From Chloroflexota bacterium (lineage in GTDB: Bacteria > Chloroflexota > Limnocylindria > Limnocylindrales > CSP1-4): DNA of 8,891 nt. The translations under genes and the position numbers were made by a program. Location: positions 1 through 8,891 of the forward strand of contig JAKAMV010000361.1 in assembly GCA_021812735.1 (NCBI GenBank). Direction: 5' to 3'. Positions 1 to 7,065 of this stretch are shown one piece after another (within the stretch, counting starts at the first letter, position 1; each line of letters begins with the position of its first letter). The notes under the pieces are model-generated. The model worked only from the letters and a program-made list of their open reading frames with translations, was not told where the DNA came from and made no database searches.

Positions 1-78
1 ATCCTCGAGGCGCGCGCGGCGAGCGGCGCGTCACGGCGGGCCGCCCGAGCGGCTCCAGCGGCGGACGGCCCCGCGTGA
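1..78 (+). CDS. possible 3' end of an upstream gene (partial)
   Basis: The frame beginning at base 1 is open to a TGA at 76-78. It encodes about 25 residues rich in Ala and Arg. This TGA overlaps the GTG start of the next gene as GTGA, an arrangement common in translationally coupled genes. The fragment is too short and compositionally biased to assign to a family, and in DNA this GC-rich an open stretch of 78 bases can occur by chance. The overlap is the main argument that it is the tail of a real gene. Confidence 0.35.
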   Translation: MLEARAASGASRRAARAAPAADGPA

Positions 79-1358
79 GCGCCCCCGGCCGCACGACCCA
101 GCCGCCCCCGGCGCCCCTCCCCGCTGCTGCGCCCTCCTGGTGGCTGCGCCCGGGCCTCGAGGTGCGCGACGACCGGCTGACGCTCAACGGCGCCGACCTC
201 GACGCGCTCCTCCGGGAGCACGGCGCGCCGCTGTTCGTGTACGACCTGGCGCGGCCCGCCGAGAACGTGCGCGCGCTCCAGTCGGCGCTGCGCCGGGCGC
301 GCCTGCCCTACGTGACGCGGTTCGCGCTCAAGTCCTGCCCGGACCCGCGGATCCTCGCGGTCCTGCGGGGCCTCGGCCAGCCCGGCACTCCAGACGGCAT
401 GGGCATTGACGCCTGCTCGCCCGGCGAGGTCCTCCACGCGCTCGCGAACGGCTGGCCGCCCGAGGCGATCAGCTTCACGGGCACCAACGTGTCCGAGCGC
501 GATCTCGACGTCCTGCTCGCGCAGCCCATCCGGCTCAACCTCGACGGGGTGAGCCAGATCGAGCGCGTCGGGCACCGGGCGCCGGGCCGCGCCATCGGGA
601 TCCGCGTCAACCCGGGGGCCGGTGCGGGGTACACCGAGCACCTCGCGTACGCGGGCGAGCGCCCGACCAAGTTCGGCGTCACGCCCGACCGGCTCGGCGA
701 CGCCGTCGCCGCCGCGCGCCGCCACGGCCTGGCGGTGGACACCCTCCACTTCCACGCCGGCTCGGGCTGGCTCGGCGGCCAGCTGGGCGAATTCGAGGCG
801 GCACTCGCGCGCGCCACCGCCATGCTGGAGCGGCTGCTCGAGGCCGGCTTCGCGGTCCGCGAGGTGAACGTGGGCGGCGGGCTCGGGCGCGTGGCGCGGG
901 ACGGCGAGGTCCCCGTTGACCTCGACGCGTACGCCGCGACGATCGCCCGGCACCTCGCCCCGTATGACGTCATCGCGGCCTTCGAGCCGGGCGATTTCGT
1001 CATGAAGGACGCCGCGGTGCTGCTCGCGGAGGTGGTCTCGGTGGAGCGGCGGGGGAGCGTCACGTTCGTCGGGCTGGACGTGGGCTGGAACGTCAACTGC
1101 GCCTACTTCATCTACGGCTATGCGCAGGAGGTGGTGCCGCTCCGGGCGCCGTTGCGCGAGCGGACGCAGCTGGTCACGGTCGCCGGCCACATCAACGAGG
1201 CGGGTGACGTGTTCGCCGAGGACTACGCGATGCCCGAGGTCGCCGAGGGCGAGGGCGTCGCCATCCTCAATGCCGGCGGCTACCTCCAGGCGATGTCGAC
1301 GACGCACTGCCTGCGGCCGACCGGGTCGGCGGTGTACCTGGAGCGGGCGGCGGGGTAG
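75..1358 (+). CDS. type III PLP-dependent decarboxylase, diaminopimelate decarboxylase-like
   Basis: A 427-residue protein of the alanine racemase-fold group that includes diaminopimelate, ornithine/arginine and carboxynorspermidine decarboxylases. Visible landmarks are the Schiff-base lysine in FALK (K86), the KFG motif (199-201), HAGSG (227-231), the phosphate-binding GGG loop (267-269), EPG (304-306) and a C-terminal GGY (401-403) like the usual active-site Tyr region. Length fits LysA-type enzymes. Two signature positions differ: CESGD reads NEAGD (374-378), so the Cys is Asn, and EPGR reads EPGD (304-307). Classical LysA activity, meso-diaminopimelate to lysine, is therefore uncertain; another amino acid or amino-acid-derived substrate is possible. 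The GTG start at 75 has only a weak GGCGGA-like ribosome site. An in-frame GTG at 162 (residue 30) is an alternative, since residues 1-25 are a Pro/Ala-rich tail outside the fold. It lies 9 bases upstream of fdhD on the same strand. Confidence 0.85.
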   Translation: MSAPGRTTQPPPAPLPAAAPSWWLRPGLEVRDDRLTLNGADLDALLREHGAPLFVYDLARPAENVRALQSALRRARLPYVTRFALKSCPDPRILAVLRGLGQPGTPDGMGIDACSPGEVLHALANGWPPEAISFTGTNVSERDLDVLLAQPIRLNLDGVSQIERVGHRAPGRAIGIRVNPGAGAGYTEHLAYAGERPTKFGVTPDRLGDAVAAARRHGLAVDTLHFHAGSGWLGGQLGEFEAALARATAMLERLLEAGFAVREVNVGGGLGRVARDGEVPVDLDAYAATIARHLAPYDVIAAFEPGDFVMKDAAVLLAEVVSVERRGSVTFVGLDVGWNVNCAYFIYGYAQEVVPLRAPLRERTQLVTVAGHINEAGDVFAEDYAMPEVAEGEGVAILNAGGYLQAMSTTHCLRPTGSAVYLERAAG

Positions 1359-1367
1359 CCTTCGCCC

Positions 1368-2228
1368 ATGCCGCCGCGTCCTGACGAGCCCGCCCTCGAG
1401 CGCCGCGCCACCGGCGTCACGGTCACCGCCGTGCGCGGCCGGGACGTCCGCCTGCAGGCCGATCGCCTCGCGGGCGAGGAGCCCATGGCCATCCGCGTCG
1501 CCGGCCCGGGCCAGGCTCCGGTCGATGTGGCGGTCACCATGCGCACGCCCGGCCACGAGGCCGAGCTGGCGGTGGGCTTCCTGCACGCCGAGGGGCTGAT
1601 CAGCGGCCGGGACGAGGTGGCGGCGGTGGACCTCGGCGACGCCGGCGACATCGCCCGCCCCGACGACGAGGTGCTGGTGCGGCTCCGCCAGCCCTTCGAC
1701 GCGGCGCTGGTCGGGGCCCGGCACTTCGCGGTCTCGTCGTCGTGCGGCATCTGCGGCAAGGCGTCCCTCGACGACATCCACATGCGTGCCCGGCCCATCC
1801 CGGACGGCCCGGTCGTGGCGCCGGAGGTCCTGTGGGCCCTGCCGGGTCGCCTGCGCGGCGCCCAGGCGGTGTTCGAGGCGACGGGCGGGCTCCACGCCGC
1901 TGGTCTGTTCGAGGCCGACGGGACGCTGGTCGCCGTGCGGGAGGACATCGGCCGCCACAACGCCCTCGACAAGCTGGTCGGCGGTCGGCTGCTGGCCGGG
2001 GATCTCCCGCTCCACGGCCGCATCCTCCTGGTGAGCGGCCGGGCCGGCTTCGAGCTCGTGCAGAAGGCGGCCATCGCCGGCGCCCCAATCCTGGCGGCCG
2101 TGTCCGCCCCGTCGGACCTCGCGGTCGAGGCGGCCGCGCAGCTGGGGATGACGCTGGTGGGCTTCCTGCGCGGCGACGGCTTCAACATCTACACCCGGCC
2201 AGACCGGGTGGCGACGGGACGGGCATAG
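1368..2228 (+). CDS. fdhD: formate dehydrogenase accessory sulfurtransferase FdhD
   Basis: FdhD moves sulfur from a cysteine desulfurase (IscS in E. coli) to the bis-MGD molybdenum cofactor, a step needed for active formate dehydrogenase; it acts in the cytoplasm. The 286-residue product has the family landmarks in order: an EEP segment near residue 38, the PGHEAELAVGFLHAEGLI region (61-78), the redox CGIC pair (C126, C129, matching E. coli C121/C124), VREDIGRHNALDK (190-202), SGRAGFELV (223-231), SAPSDLAV (246-253) and GFNIY (271-275). It appears full length with no missing motif. The ATG at 1368 follows the previous stop by 9 bases, and a CGGGG stretch overlapping that stop may serve as a weak ribosome site. 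No formate dehydrogenase subunit is visible, so the client enzyme must lie outside the window. It converges with the decaheme cytochrome gene. Confidence 0.97.
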   Translation: MPPRPDEPALERRATGVTVTAVRGRDVRLQADRLAGEEPMAIRVAGPGQAPVDVAVTMRTPGHEAELAVGFLHAEGLISGRDEVAAVDLGDAGDIARPDDEVLVRLRQPFDAALVGARHFAVSSSCGICGKASLDDIHMRARPIPDGPVVAPEVLWALPGRLRGAQAVFEATGGLHAAGLFEADGTLVAVREDIGRHNALDKLVGGRLLAGDLPLHGRILLVSGRAGFELVQKAAIAGAPILAAVSAPSDLAVEAAAQLGMTLVGFLRGDGFNIYTRPDRVATGRA

Positions 2229-2253
2229 GGCGCCGCGCGGATCGCGGGGCCGG

Positions 2254-2280
2254 GTCAGCCGCCCTGGACGTCAGCCGCCC
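2254..2280. repeat. 11-bp direct repeat in the convergent intergenic gap
   Basis: The 11-mer GTCAGCCGCCC occurs at 2254-2264 and again at 2270-2280. The second copy spans the stop codon and the last two Gly codons of the cytochrome gene. The 16-base offset is not a multiple of three. The surrounding 42-base gap also holds a 6-bp inverted repeat (GCCGGG 2249-2254, CCCGGC 2278-2283) with a 23-base loop. Neither has a T tract, so I do not call a terminator. This may be a small local duplication of no function. Confidence 0.35.
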
Positions 2281-4025
2281 GGCGCGCTCCGCAACGGGAA
2301 GAGCACGCCGGTGGTGATCGGCTCGGATGCCGAGGGCGACACCTGCGGCGTCGGCCCGGCGCGCTCCGTGGACAGCGCGGACGGCGCTGCGGACGCTCCG
2401 GGGGCAATCGTCGTCGGCCCGGTGGAGAAGGGCGTGGTCACCGGCAGCACCTGCTGCTTTCCGTGGCATGACGCGCAGAACGCCGGCTGGTGGCAGTACG
2501 CGCAGGCCGTGAGGCCCTGGGCGCGGATGACCGCAGCGTGGTTCGTCGCCATCTGGTCGTGGTCGACGGTCACGGCGCCGGTTGCGTGGCAGTTGACGCA
2601 GTAGTCCTTGGCGTGGCAGTTGCCGCACGACTGGCCGCCCGGGTCCACGCTGGTGGCGACGTTCTTGTGGTCGAACACCCAGAGCCTGTCGGAGTGCGCG
2701 GCCGGCGGCGTCCCGAGGGGGATGCTCGCGACCGCGGGGCCGATCTGCGGGAACGTGTGGCAGGTGTCGCAGGTGGACGGGATGGTCTGGTTGGTCACGA
2801 CGCCGTCGACGACCTTGAAGTGCGCGCCGTCGTGGCAGCGGAAGCAGCCCAGGAAGTCGAGGTGGCCCAGATTGTCCGGATAGGTCTTGGCGGTGACCTT
2901 CATCGCCGGATCGGAGCTCCGGTTGTAGATCTGCTCGATCTGGCTGATCGCGGCGTCGATCTGGGTCCCCTTCGACTGGGCGACGAGCGGGTAGTTGAGC
3001 GCGTAGAACCCCTTGATGCTCTCGGCGGCGGCATCGGCGCTCGCCGAGTCCGGGTAGCCGCTCCAGAGGACCTGCATCCCCTGCTTCTTGATGTACGGCA
3101 GCGTCCTGTCGATGGTCCCTTCGAACAGCGCCTGGTCGAGGGCGACGCGCGGGTTGACGATGTCGTGCCCGACGCGGTTGTGGCAGTCGTAGCACGACAT
3201 CACGGCAGCGGGCTCGGACGACGTGACCCGGTCGATGTGGGCCTGGCCGTCGAGGTTCTGGTTGATCCTGGCCAGGGATTCGTACGTCGCGACCGTCCCG
3301 TCGGGCTGCGTGGCCTCGACGACGTCGATCGTCTGGTTGTGCGGGTCGGGGCTGTAGAAGGTGACCGTCCGGAGCACGTGCCAGTGGACGCTGCGGTTCA
3401 CGTCGAACTGGTCGCCGCCGCCCGGGCGGACCATGAGGCCCACGATCTGCGGCGTGTTCGACGCGTCCTCCGAGTACACCGTCTCGGTCTTGAGGGTGAC
3501 GACGGCCTGGCGGGTGCCCCCGTGGCACCGCTCGCAGGTGTCCGCGGTCGAGGGCATCTCCGAGTGGATGGCCGGCGGAATGGGGGTCGGATAGGTGCCC
3601 AGGACCACCTCGATCAACTGCTTGGTGCCGTTGATCTTGGCCTTGAGCCAGCCCGCGATGCCCGGCTCCACGTGGCAGTCCGCGCAGGTCAGGCCCTTGT
3701 GGGGGCCGGCCTCGAACGCCTGGAGCTCCGGCGCCATCGTGTGGCAGCGGCCGCAGAAGTCCGGCGTCTCGGTCCACGCGATGAGCGAGACCGATGTATA
3801 GGTGCTGACGAACCCGCCCACGACCAGGACGAGGAGCAGCGCGAACACGCCGCGACGAGACCTCGGCATCCGCACGCGGCGGCCGCGCAGGTAGAACGGA
3901 TTGCCCCGCGGCGGCATGGCGGCCCACCCGCTGGTGGCGGGCTCGGGCGCCGTCGGGAGGTCGGCCCGGCTGTCGGCCCCCTCGCCGGCCACCGGCTCGG
4001 GCTGCGGCGCGGCGGGGTCGCTCAT
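2271..4025 (-). CDS. membrane-anchored decaheme cytochrome c with NapC/NirT-type N-terminus
   Basis: A 584-residue protein with ten CXXCH heme sites beginning at residues 91, 114, 164, 278, 394, 419, 467, 476, 508 and 517. The N-terminus (1-58) is Pro/Ala-rich, then basic. One membrane segment (about 59-83) follows, running into CGRCHTM and, 23 residues on, CADCH. This matches the NapC/NirT/NrfH quinol-dehydrogenase anchor, where the Met two residues after CXXCH is a conserved feature. Thirteen further His residues could serve as distal ligands, enough for bis-His hemes. Hemes 3-4 and 4-5 are separated by about 110 residues each without a motif; hemes 5-10 are clustered. The tail (522-584) is Pro/Ser/Thr-rich with no second anchor. 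Probable role: taking electrons from quinol and passing them along hemes on the outer face of the membrane. It is the last gene of the maturation operon, 15 bases after the thioredoxin gene, with no strong ribosome site, so translation may depend on coupling. An ATG at 3917 (residue 37) is an alternative start. The partner and acceptor are unknown. Confidence 0.93.
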   Translation of the reverse strand: MSDPAAPQPEPVAGEGADSRADLPTAPEPATSGWAAMPPRGNPFYLRGRRVRMPRSRRGVFALLLVLVVGGFVSTYTSVSLIAWTETPDFCGRCHTMAPELQAFEAGPHKGLTCADCHVEPGIAGWLKAKINGTKQLIEVVLGTYPTPIPPAIHSEMPSTADTCERCHGGTRQAVVTLKTETVYSEDASNTPQIVGLMVRPGGGDQFDVNRSVHWHVLRTVTFYSPDPHNQTIDVVEATQPDGTVATYESLARINQNLDGQAHIDRVTSSEPAAVMSCYDCHNRVGHDIVNPRVALDQALFEGTIDRTLPYIKKQGMQVLWSGYPDSASADAAAESIKGFYALNYPLVAQSKGTQIDAAISQIEQIYNRSSDPAMKVTAKTYPDNLGHLDFLGCFRCHDGAHFKVVDGVVTNQTIPSTCDTCHTFPQIGPAVASIPLGTPPAAHSDRLWVFDHKNVATSVDPGGQSCGNCHAKDYCVNCHATGAVTVDHDQMATNHAAVIRAQGLTACAYCHQPAFCASCHGKQQVLPVTTPFSTGPTTIAPGASAAPSALSTERAGPTPQVSPSASEPITTGVLFPLRSAPGG

Positions 4026-4040
4026 GCTGTCTCGGGTGGC

Positions 4041-4649
4041 TTACTTGGCCAGGATTGCCTGGATCTCGGCGTCCATGGTCGCAGGGTCGAGGGCGCCGAT
4101 GCGGACGTCCTTGATCCTGCCGTCGACCCCGATGAAGAAGTGGGTGGGGATACCCATCGTCCGGTACTCGCTCGCGATCTGGGTGTTCTGGTCGACGGCG
4201 ATCGGGAATGTGAAACCGACGCGCCCTGCGTAGCTCTGGACGTCGGACGCGGACTCGCTGATGAACACCCCGAGGACGTTGAGGCCCTGGGCCTGGTACT
4301 TCTGGTAGGCGGCCTCGACGTCGGGCGCCTCGGCGCGGCAGTCCGGGCACCACGATGCGCCGAAGGTCAGCCACAGGGGCTTGCCCGCGTAGGCGTCGAG
4401 GCTGACCGTCTTGCCGTCGTACGTCTGGGCGGTGAAGTTGGGCGGGACGGCTCCGGCGACCGGGGCCGCGCCGGCAACGCTGCCCGTCAGGCTGACCTGG
4501 GAGACACCGCTCGACTGGCCCGGCCCGCTGATGAAGTACGCGGCGGCGCCGATCACCGCCGCAGTGACGGCGAGGACCAGGATGGTCTGCAGCCGACCAG
4601 CAACACGCCCCGTCAGCGGGGAGTTCGCGGCCGCCTCTGCTGCGTTCAT
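4041..4649 (-). CDS. ResA/TlpA-type membrane-anchored thioredoxin
   Basis: A 202-residue protein with a short cytoplasmic N-terminus, one membrane segment (about 21-40), a Gly/Ala/Ser/Val linker (41-69) and an AhpC/TSA-Redoxin-like thioredoxin domain. The active site is WCPDC (100-104) inside GASWCPDC, and the cis-proline is in GIPT (P168). In System II the ResA-type protein faces outward, receives electrons from CcdA and reduces the CXXCH disulfide of apocytochromes before heme attachment. Its place between resC and a ten-heme cytochrome supports that job. ResA and many TlpA proteins have Glu or Pro next to the first Cys; the CPDC dipeptide here could shift the redox potential. The ATG at 4649 has GGGAG at 4660-4664, 10 bases upstream, preceded by more purines. 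A general thiol-disulfide role cannot be excluded. Confidence 0.92.
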   Translation of the reverse strand: MNAAEAAANSPLTGRVAGRLQTILVLAVTAAVIGAAAYFISGPGQSSGVSQVSLTGSVAGAAPVAGAVPPNFTAQTYDGKTVSLDAYAGKPLWLTFGASWCPDCRAEAPDVEAAYQKYQAQGLNVLGVFISESASDVQSYAGRVGFTFPIAVDQNTQIASEYRTMGIPTHFFIGVDGRIKDVRIGALDPATMDAEIQAILAK

Positions 4650-4672
4650 GTCTGCTCAGCTCCCTTCCCGGG

Positions 4673-5566
4673 CTAGTTGGTGCTGTTGAGGCCCGAGTAG
4701 CTGTGCAGGCCGCCGAAGAACAGGTTCCCGAAGTAGGTGAACAGGACTGCGGCGAAGCCCAGGACGAGCAGCCAGGCGGCGCGGGAGCCCCGCCAGCCGC
4801 GCACCACGCGGGCGTGGAGGTAGGCGCCGTAGATCAGCCACGTCACGAGCGACGCGGTCTCCTTGGGGTCCCAGCTCCAGTAGGTGCCCCACGCCGTGTT
4901 GGCCCAGACGGCGCCGAGGATGATCGTGAGGGTGAGGAACGGGTAGCCGACCACGACCGCGCGGTAGCCGATCTCGTCGAGCACCTGCGGCTTGGGCAGA
5001 CCCCAGCGCCCGCCCTCGGGCTGGACCAGATAGAGCACGGCGGCGCCGAACGCGATCGAGAACGAGCCGTAGGCGACGATCGCCACGGCGACGTGCACCG
5101 TCAGCAGGAGGTTGTTCTGGAGGGCCGGCACGAGCGGCTCGATGGTCGAGGGGATCGTGGACGCGTAGCCCATCATGGCCAGGGCGACGGGCATCGCGAT
5201 GAGCGCCAGGATCCGCTGGTGGTACTTGCGCTCGAACCACATGTACGCGACCAGCGTGCCGAAGGCGAACGCGAGGGAGAACTCGTACATGTTCGCGAAC
5301 GGGCCGTGGCCGGTGGCGATGGCCCGGAAGACGAGCCCCGCGCCCAGCGCGCACACGGCCAGCCAGCCGAGCATCGTGGCGTATCGCCCGATTGCCGATG
5401 TGCGCGGGCCGGAGATCAAGCCCATCGACCCCGTGGTCGTCCCGATGCCGGCCGTCTGCATCCGGGCCGCGCGCAGGCCTGACAGGGCGTAGACCAGGTA
5501 GCAGATGGTCGCGAGGGCGGTGCTCAGCCCCGCCGCCACGAATGCATAGCCGGACAGCTTGTCCAT
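4673..5566 (-). CDS. resC: System II cytochrome c biogenesis protein ResC (CcsB/CcsA type)
   Basis: A 297-residue polytopic membrane protein of the CcmC/CcmF/CcsA heme-handling superfamily. The diagnostic tryptophan-rich WWD motif is present as WGTYWSWDPKET (226-237). Conserved-looking histidines flank it: H158 in LTVHVA, H251 in YLHARV and H288 in GGLHSY; such residues ligate heme in this family. GHGPFANMYEF (86-96) is another family motif. About eight membrane segments are visible. Together with ResB it exports heme and attaches it to apocytochromes outside the membrane. Naming differs between systems: it is called CcsB in some databases and CcsA in chloroplasts and Bordetella. The start is well supported: GGGAGG at 5576-5581 sits 9 bases before the ATG at 5566. 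It follows resB by 15 bases and precedes the thioredoxin gene by 23. Confidence 0.96.
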   Translation of the reverse strand: MDKLSGYAFVAAGLSTALATICYLVYALSGLRAARMQTAGIGTTTGSMGLISGPRTSAIGRYATMLGWLAVCALGAGLVFRAIATGHGPFANMYEFSLAFAFGTLVAYMWFERKYHQRILALIAMPVALAMMGYASTIPSTIEPLVPALQNNLLLTVHVAVAIVAYGSFSIAFGAAVLYLVQPEGGRWGLPKPQVLDEIGYRAVVVGYPFLTLTIILGAVWANTAWGTYWSWDPKETASLVTWLIYGAYLHARVVRGWRGSRAAWLLVLGFAAVLFTYFGNLFFGGLHSYSGLNSTN

Positions 5567-5575
5567 CGGTCGGGA

Positions 5576-5584
5576 CCTCCCTCA
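5576..5584 (-). promoter_or_regulatory. stop codon fused to the resC ribosome binding site
   Basis: On the minus strand the resB TGA (5584-5582) is followed directly by GGGAGG (5581-5576), 9 bases before the resC ATG. This decides the resC start and suggests that ribosomes ending on resB can reinitiate on resC. Confidence 0.8.
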
Positions 5585-7048
5585 GGCCTGAGTCGGCGCC
5601 TGCAGCGCCGTGCGGATGTCGGTCACTAGGTCATCGAAGTCGGTGCCGAGCGCCGCATCCCGGCGCCCCAGACTGGCCACGGAGAGCACCGACATGGCGC
5701 CCCGCGACGAGATGCGCGCCCACACGCGACGCTGCGGGAGCAGGAACACCAGCGTGAAGCCGAGGAACAGGAGCAGCGCGCCCAGCCACACGAGGATCTG
5801 TCCCGGGTCGCGGCTGATCGAGAGCACCGTGTACTTCGACTCGCGGTCGAAGGTCATGGTGTAGCTGCCGACGGCGGTGGCCTTCCCCTGGTCCACAACC
5901 TTGGAGGCCGTTGCCGTGGACCCGCCGTCGGCATACAGCACGATCTGGACCTGGCCAGGCTGAATGGTGGCGTCCGAGGTCCCCGTCGTCGCGAACACGT
6001 TGATCATGTCGTTCGTGCCCGGGATCAGGAGCACCCCCGCGCTGCGGTTCGACCCGTCGGTGGACGAGCCGTCGAGCGGCATCCCCTCGTGGTAGACGGT
6101 GTTGCCGTTCTGGTCCTTGATGGTGAGCGCCACGGCGGGGCCGAACGCCCTCTGGTAGTACGTGGCCCCGTCGTAGCTCAGCGGCTCGTTGACCCGGATC
6201 GTCTGGGCGGCCACCTGCTGGCCGTTCTTGAGCAGCACGACCTGGGAGAGGTAGTCCTCGGGCTGGCCGTTCGACGGGTAGTAGGTGTCGGTGAAGCTCA
6301 GCAGCCTGAGCGCGAGGCCGTCCTCGGTTCCGGTGAGGACCGTGCTGCCCTCGGGCACAGCGAAGTACTGGTTCTTGAAGCCGAACGAGGTGCCGATGAT
6401 CGCGCCCAGCAGGATCAGGATGAGCGAGACGTGGCCCGCGAGCGAGGCGAAGGCCATGAAGCGGAACCGATCCGCGTAGATGTGGACGGTGCCGTCGTCC
6501 TGCGCGACGGTCCGATAGTGGTGTCGTCGCAGCACGCCCCCGACCTTCTCAAGGGTCTCGGCCGACGTGGCGTGCACCACGATCGACTCGTGCTGCGGCG
6601 CGTGCTCGAAGAATCCGGGCCCCACGTCGACACGCGGCTTCGTCGCCGTGCGCCATACGCCGGGGAGCCGGTGGACCGTGCAGGCGATCAGGCTGATCAC
6701 GAGCGCGGCAACCAGCACCCGGAAGACGGCCGAGTTGAAGATGTCGAAGAATCCGAGCGCGTCCATCGCACCCGTCCAGCCGCCGAACCGCGGGCGGATC
6801 GAATCCAGCCACTGGGCCCTCGCCGTCGGGTCGTCGCCCATCCCGGTCGGGATCTGGATCACCAGCGAGCCGATGACGCACAGCGCAGCCAGGACGATCA
6901 TCAGCACCATGGCCGCCCGCATCGAGGTGAGCAGCCGCCACAGGCCCTCGAGGACCGCGTCGATGCGGTCCATCAGACTGGGCTTGGCAGTCGCTCCCGA
7001 AGCGACTGCCGCCGACCGGAGCGGCGGAGTGCGATCCTCGTTGACCAT
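5582..7048 (-). CDS. resB: System II cytochrome c biogenesis protein ResB
   Basis: A 488-residue ResB-family protein. Three N-terminal membrane segments (about 45-66, 107-125, 198-222) are followed by a large extracytoplasmic domain (about 223-415), a fourth segment (416-438) and a cytoplasmic tail. This is the standard ResB topology. Family landmarks are SMRAAMVLMIVLAAL near residue 42, H206 in the third segment (AGHVSLILILLG) and NEPLSYDGATYYQ (287-299). ResB works with ResC in moving heme out and ligating it to CXXCH. The frame stays open well upstream of 7048, but the start is set at the ATG at 7048. There an AGGAGG lies 9 bases upstream and the preceding gene ends 14 bases away. The upstream extension would overlap ccdA heavily and translates to Arg/Pro/Gly-rich out-of-frame sequence. 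Confidence 0.95.
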   Translation of the reverse strand: MVNEDRTPPLRSAAVASGATAKPSLMDRIDAVLEGLWRLLTSMRAAMVLMIVLAALCVIGSLVIQIPTGMGDDPTARAQWLDSIRPRFGGWTGAMDALGFFDIFNSAVFRVLVAALVISLIACTVHRLPGVWRTATKPRVDVGPGFFEHAPQHESIVVHATSAETLEKVGGVLRRHHYRTVAQDDGTVHIYADRFRFMAFASLAGHVSLILILLGAIIGTSFGFKNQYFAVPEGSTVLTGTEDGLALRLLSFTDTYYPSNGQPEDYLSQVVLLKNGQQVAAQTIRVNEPLSYDGATYYQRAFGPAVALTIKDQNGNTVYHEGMPLDGSSTDGSNRSAGVLLIPGTNDMINVFATTGTSDATIQPGQVQIVLYADGGSTATASKVVDQGKATAVGSYTMTFDRESKYTVLSISRDPGQILVWLGALLLFLGFTLVFLLPQRRVWARISSRGAMSVLSVASLGRRDAALGTDFDDLVTDIRTALQAPTQA

Positions 7049-7057
7049 CTCCGACGA

Positions 7058-7065
7058 CCTCCTCA
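7058..7065 (-). promoter_or_regulatory. ribosome binding site for resB embedded in the ccdA stop
   Basis: On the minus strand TGAGGAGG covers the ccdA stop and a near-perfect Shine-Dalgarno (AGGAGG, 7063-7058), 9 bases before the resB ATG at 7048. It resolves the resB start, since the reading frame is open for another 456 bases upstream. Confidence 0.85.

Noticed and set aside
1280..2188. Antisense open frame opposite fdhD (about 300 residues)
   Set aside because: Ser/Arg/Pro-rich translation with no family features, lying fully opposite an unmistakable FdhD.
2233..2247. Hairpin CCGCG / CGCGG with a 5-base loop between the convergent genes
   Set aside because: A five-pair stem without a following T tract is expected by chance at this GC content; not called a terminator.
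2182..4676. Very long open frames (about 730 residues each) on both strands over the cytochrome and thioredoxin genes
   Set aside because: They are shadows in GC-rich DNA. Their translations are Arg/Gly/Val/Pro-rich with no domain or CXXCH pattern, while the chosen frame carries ten heme motifs.
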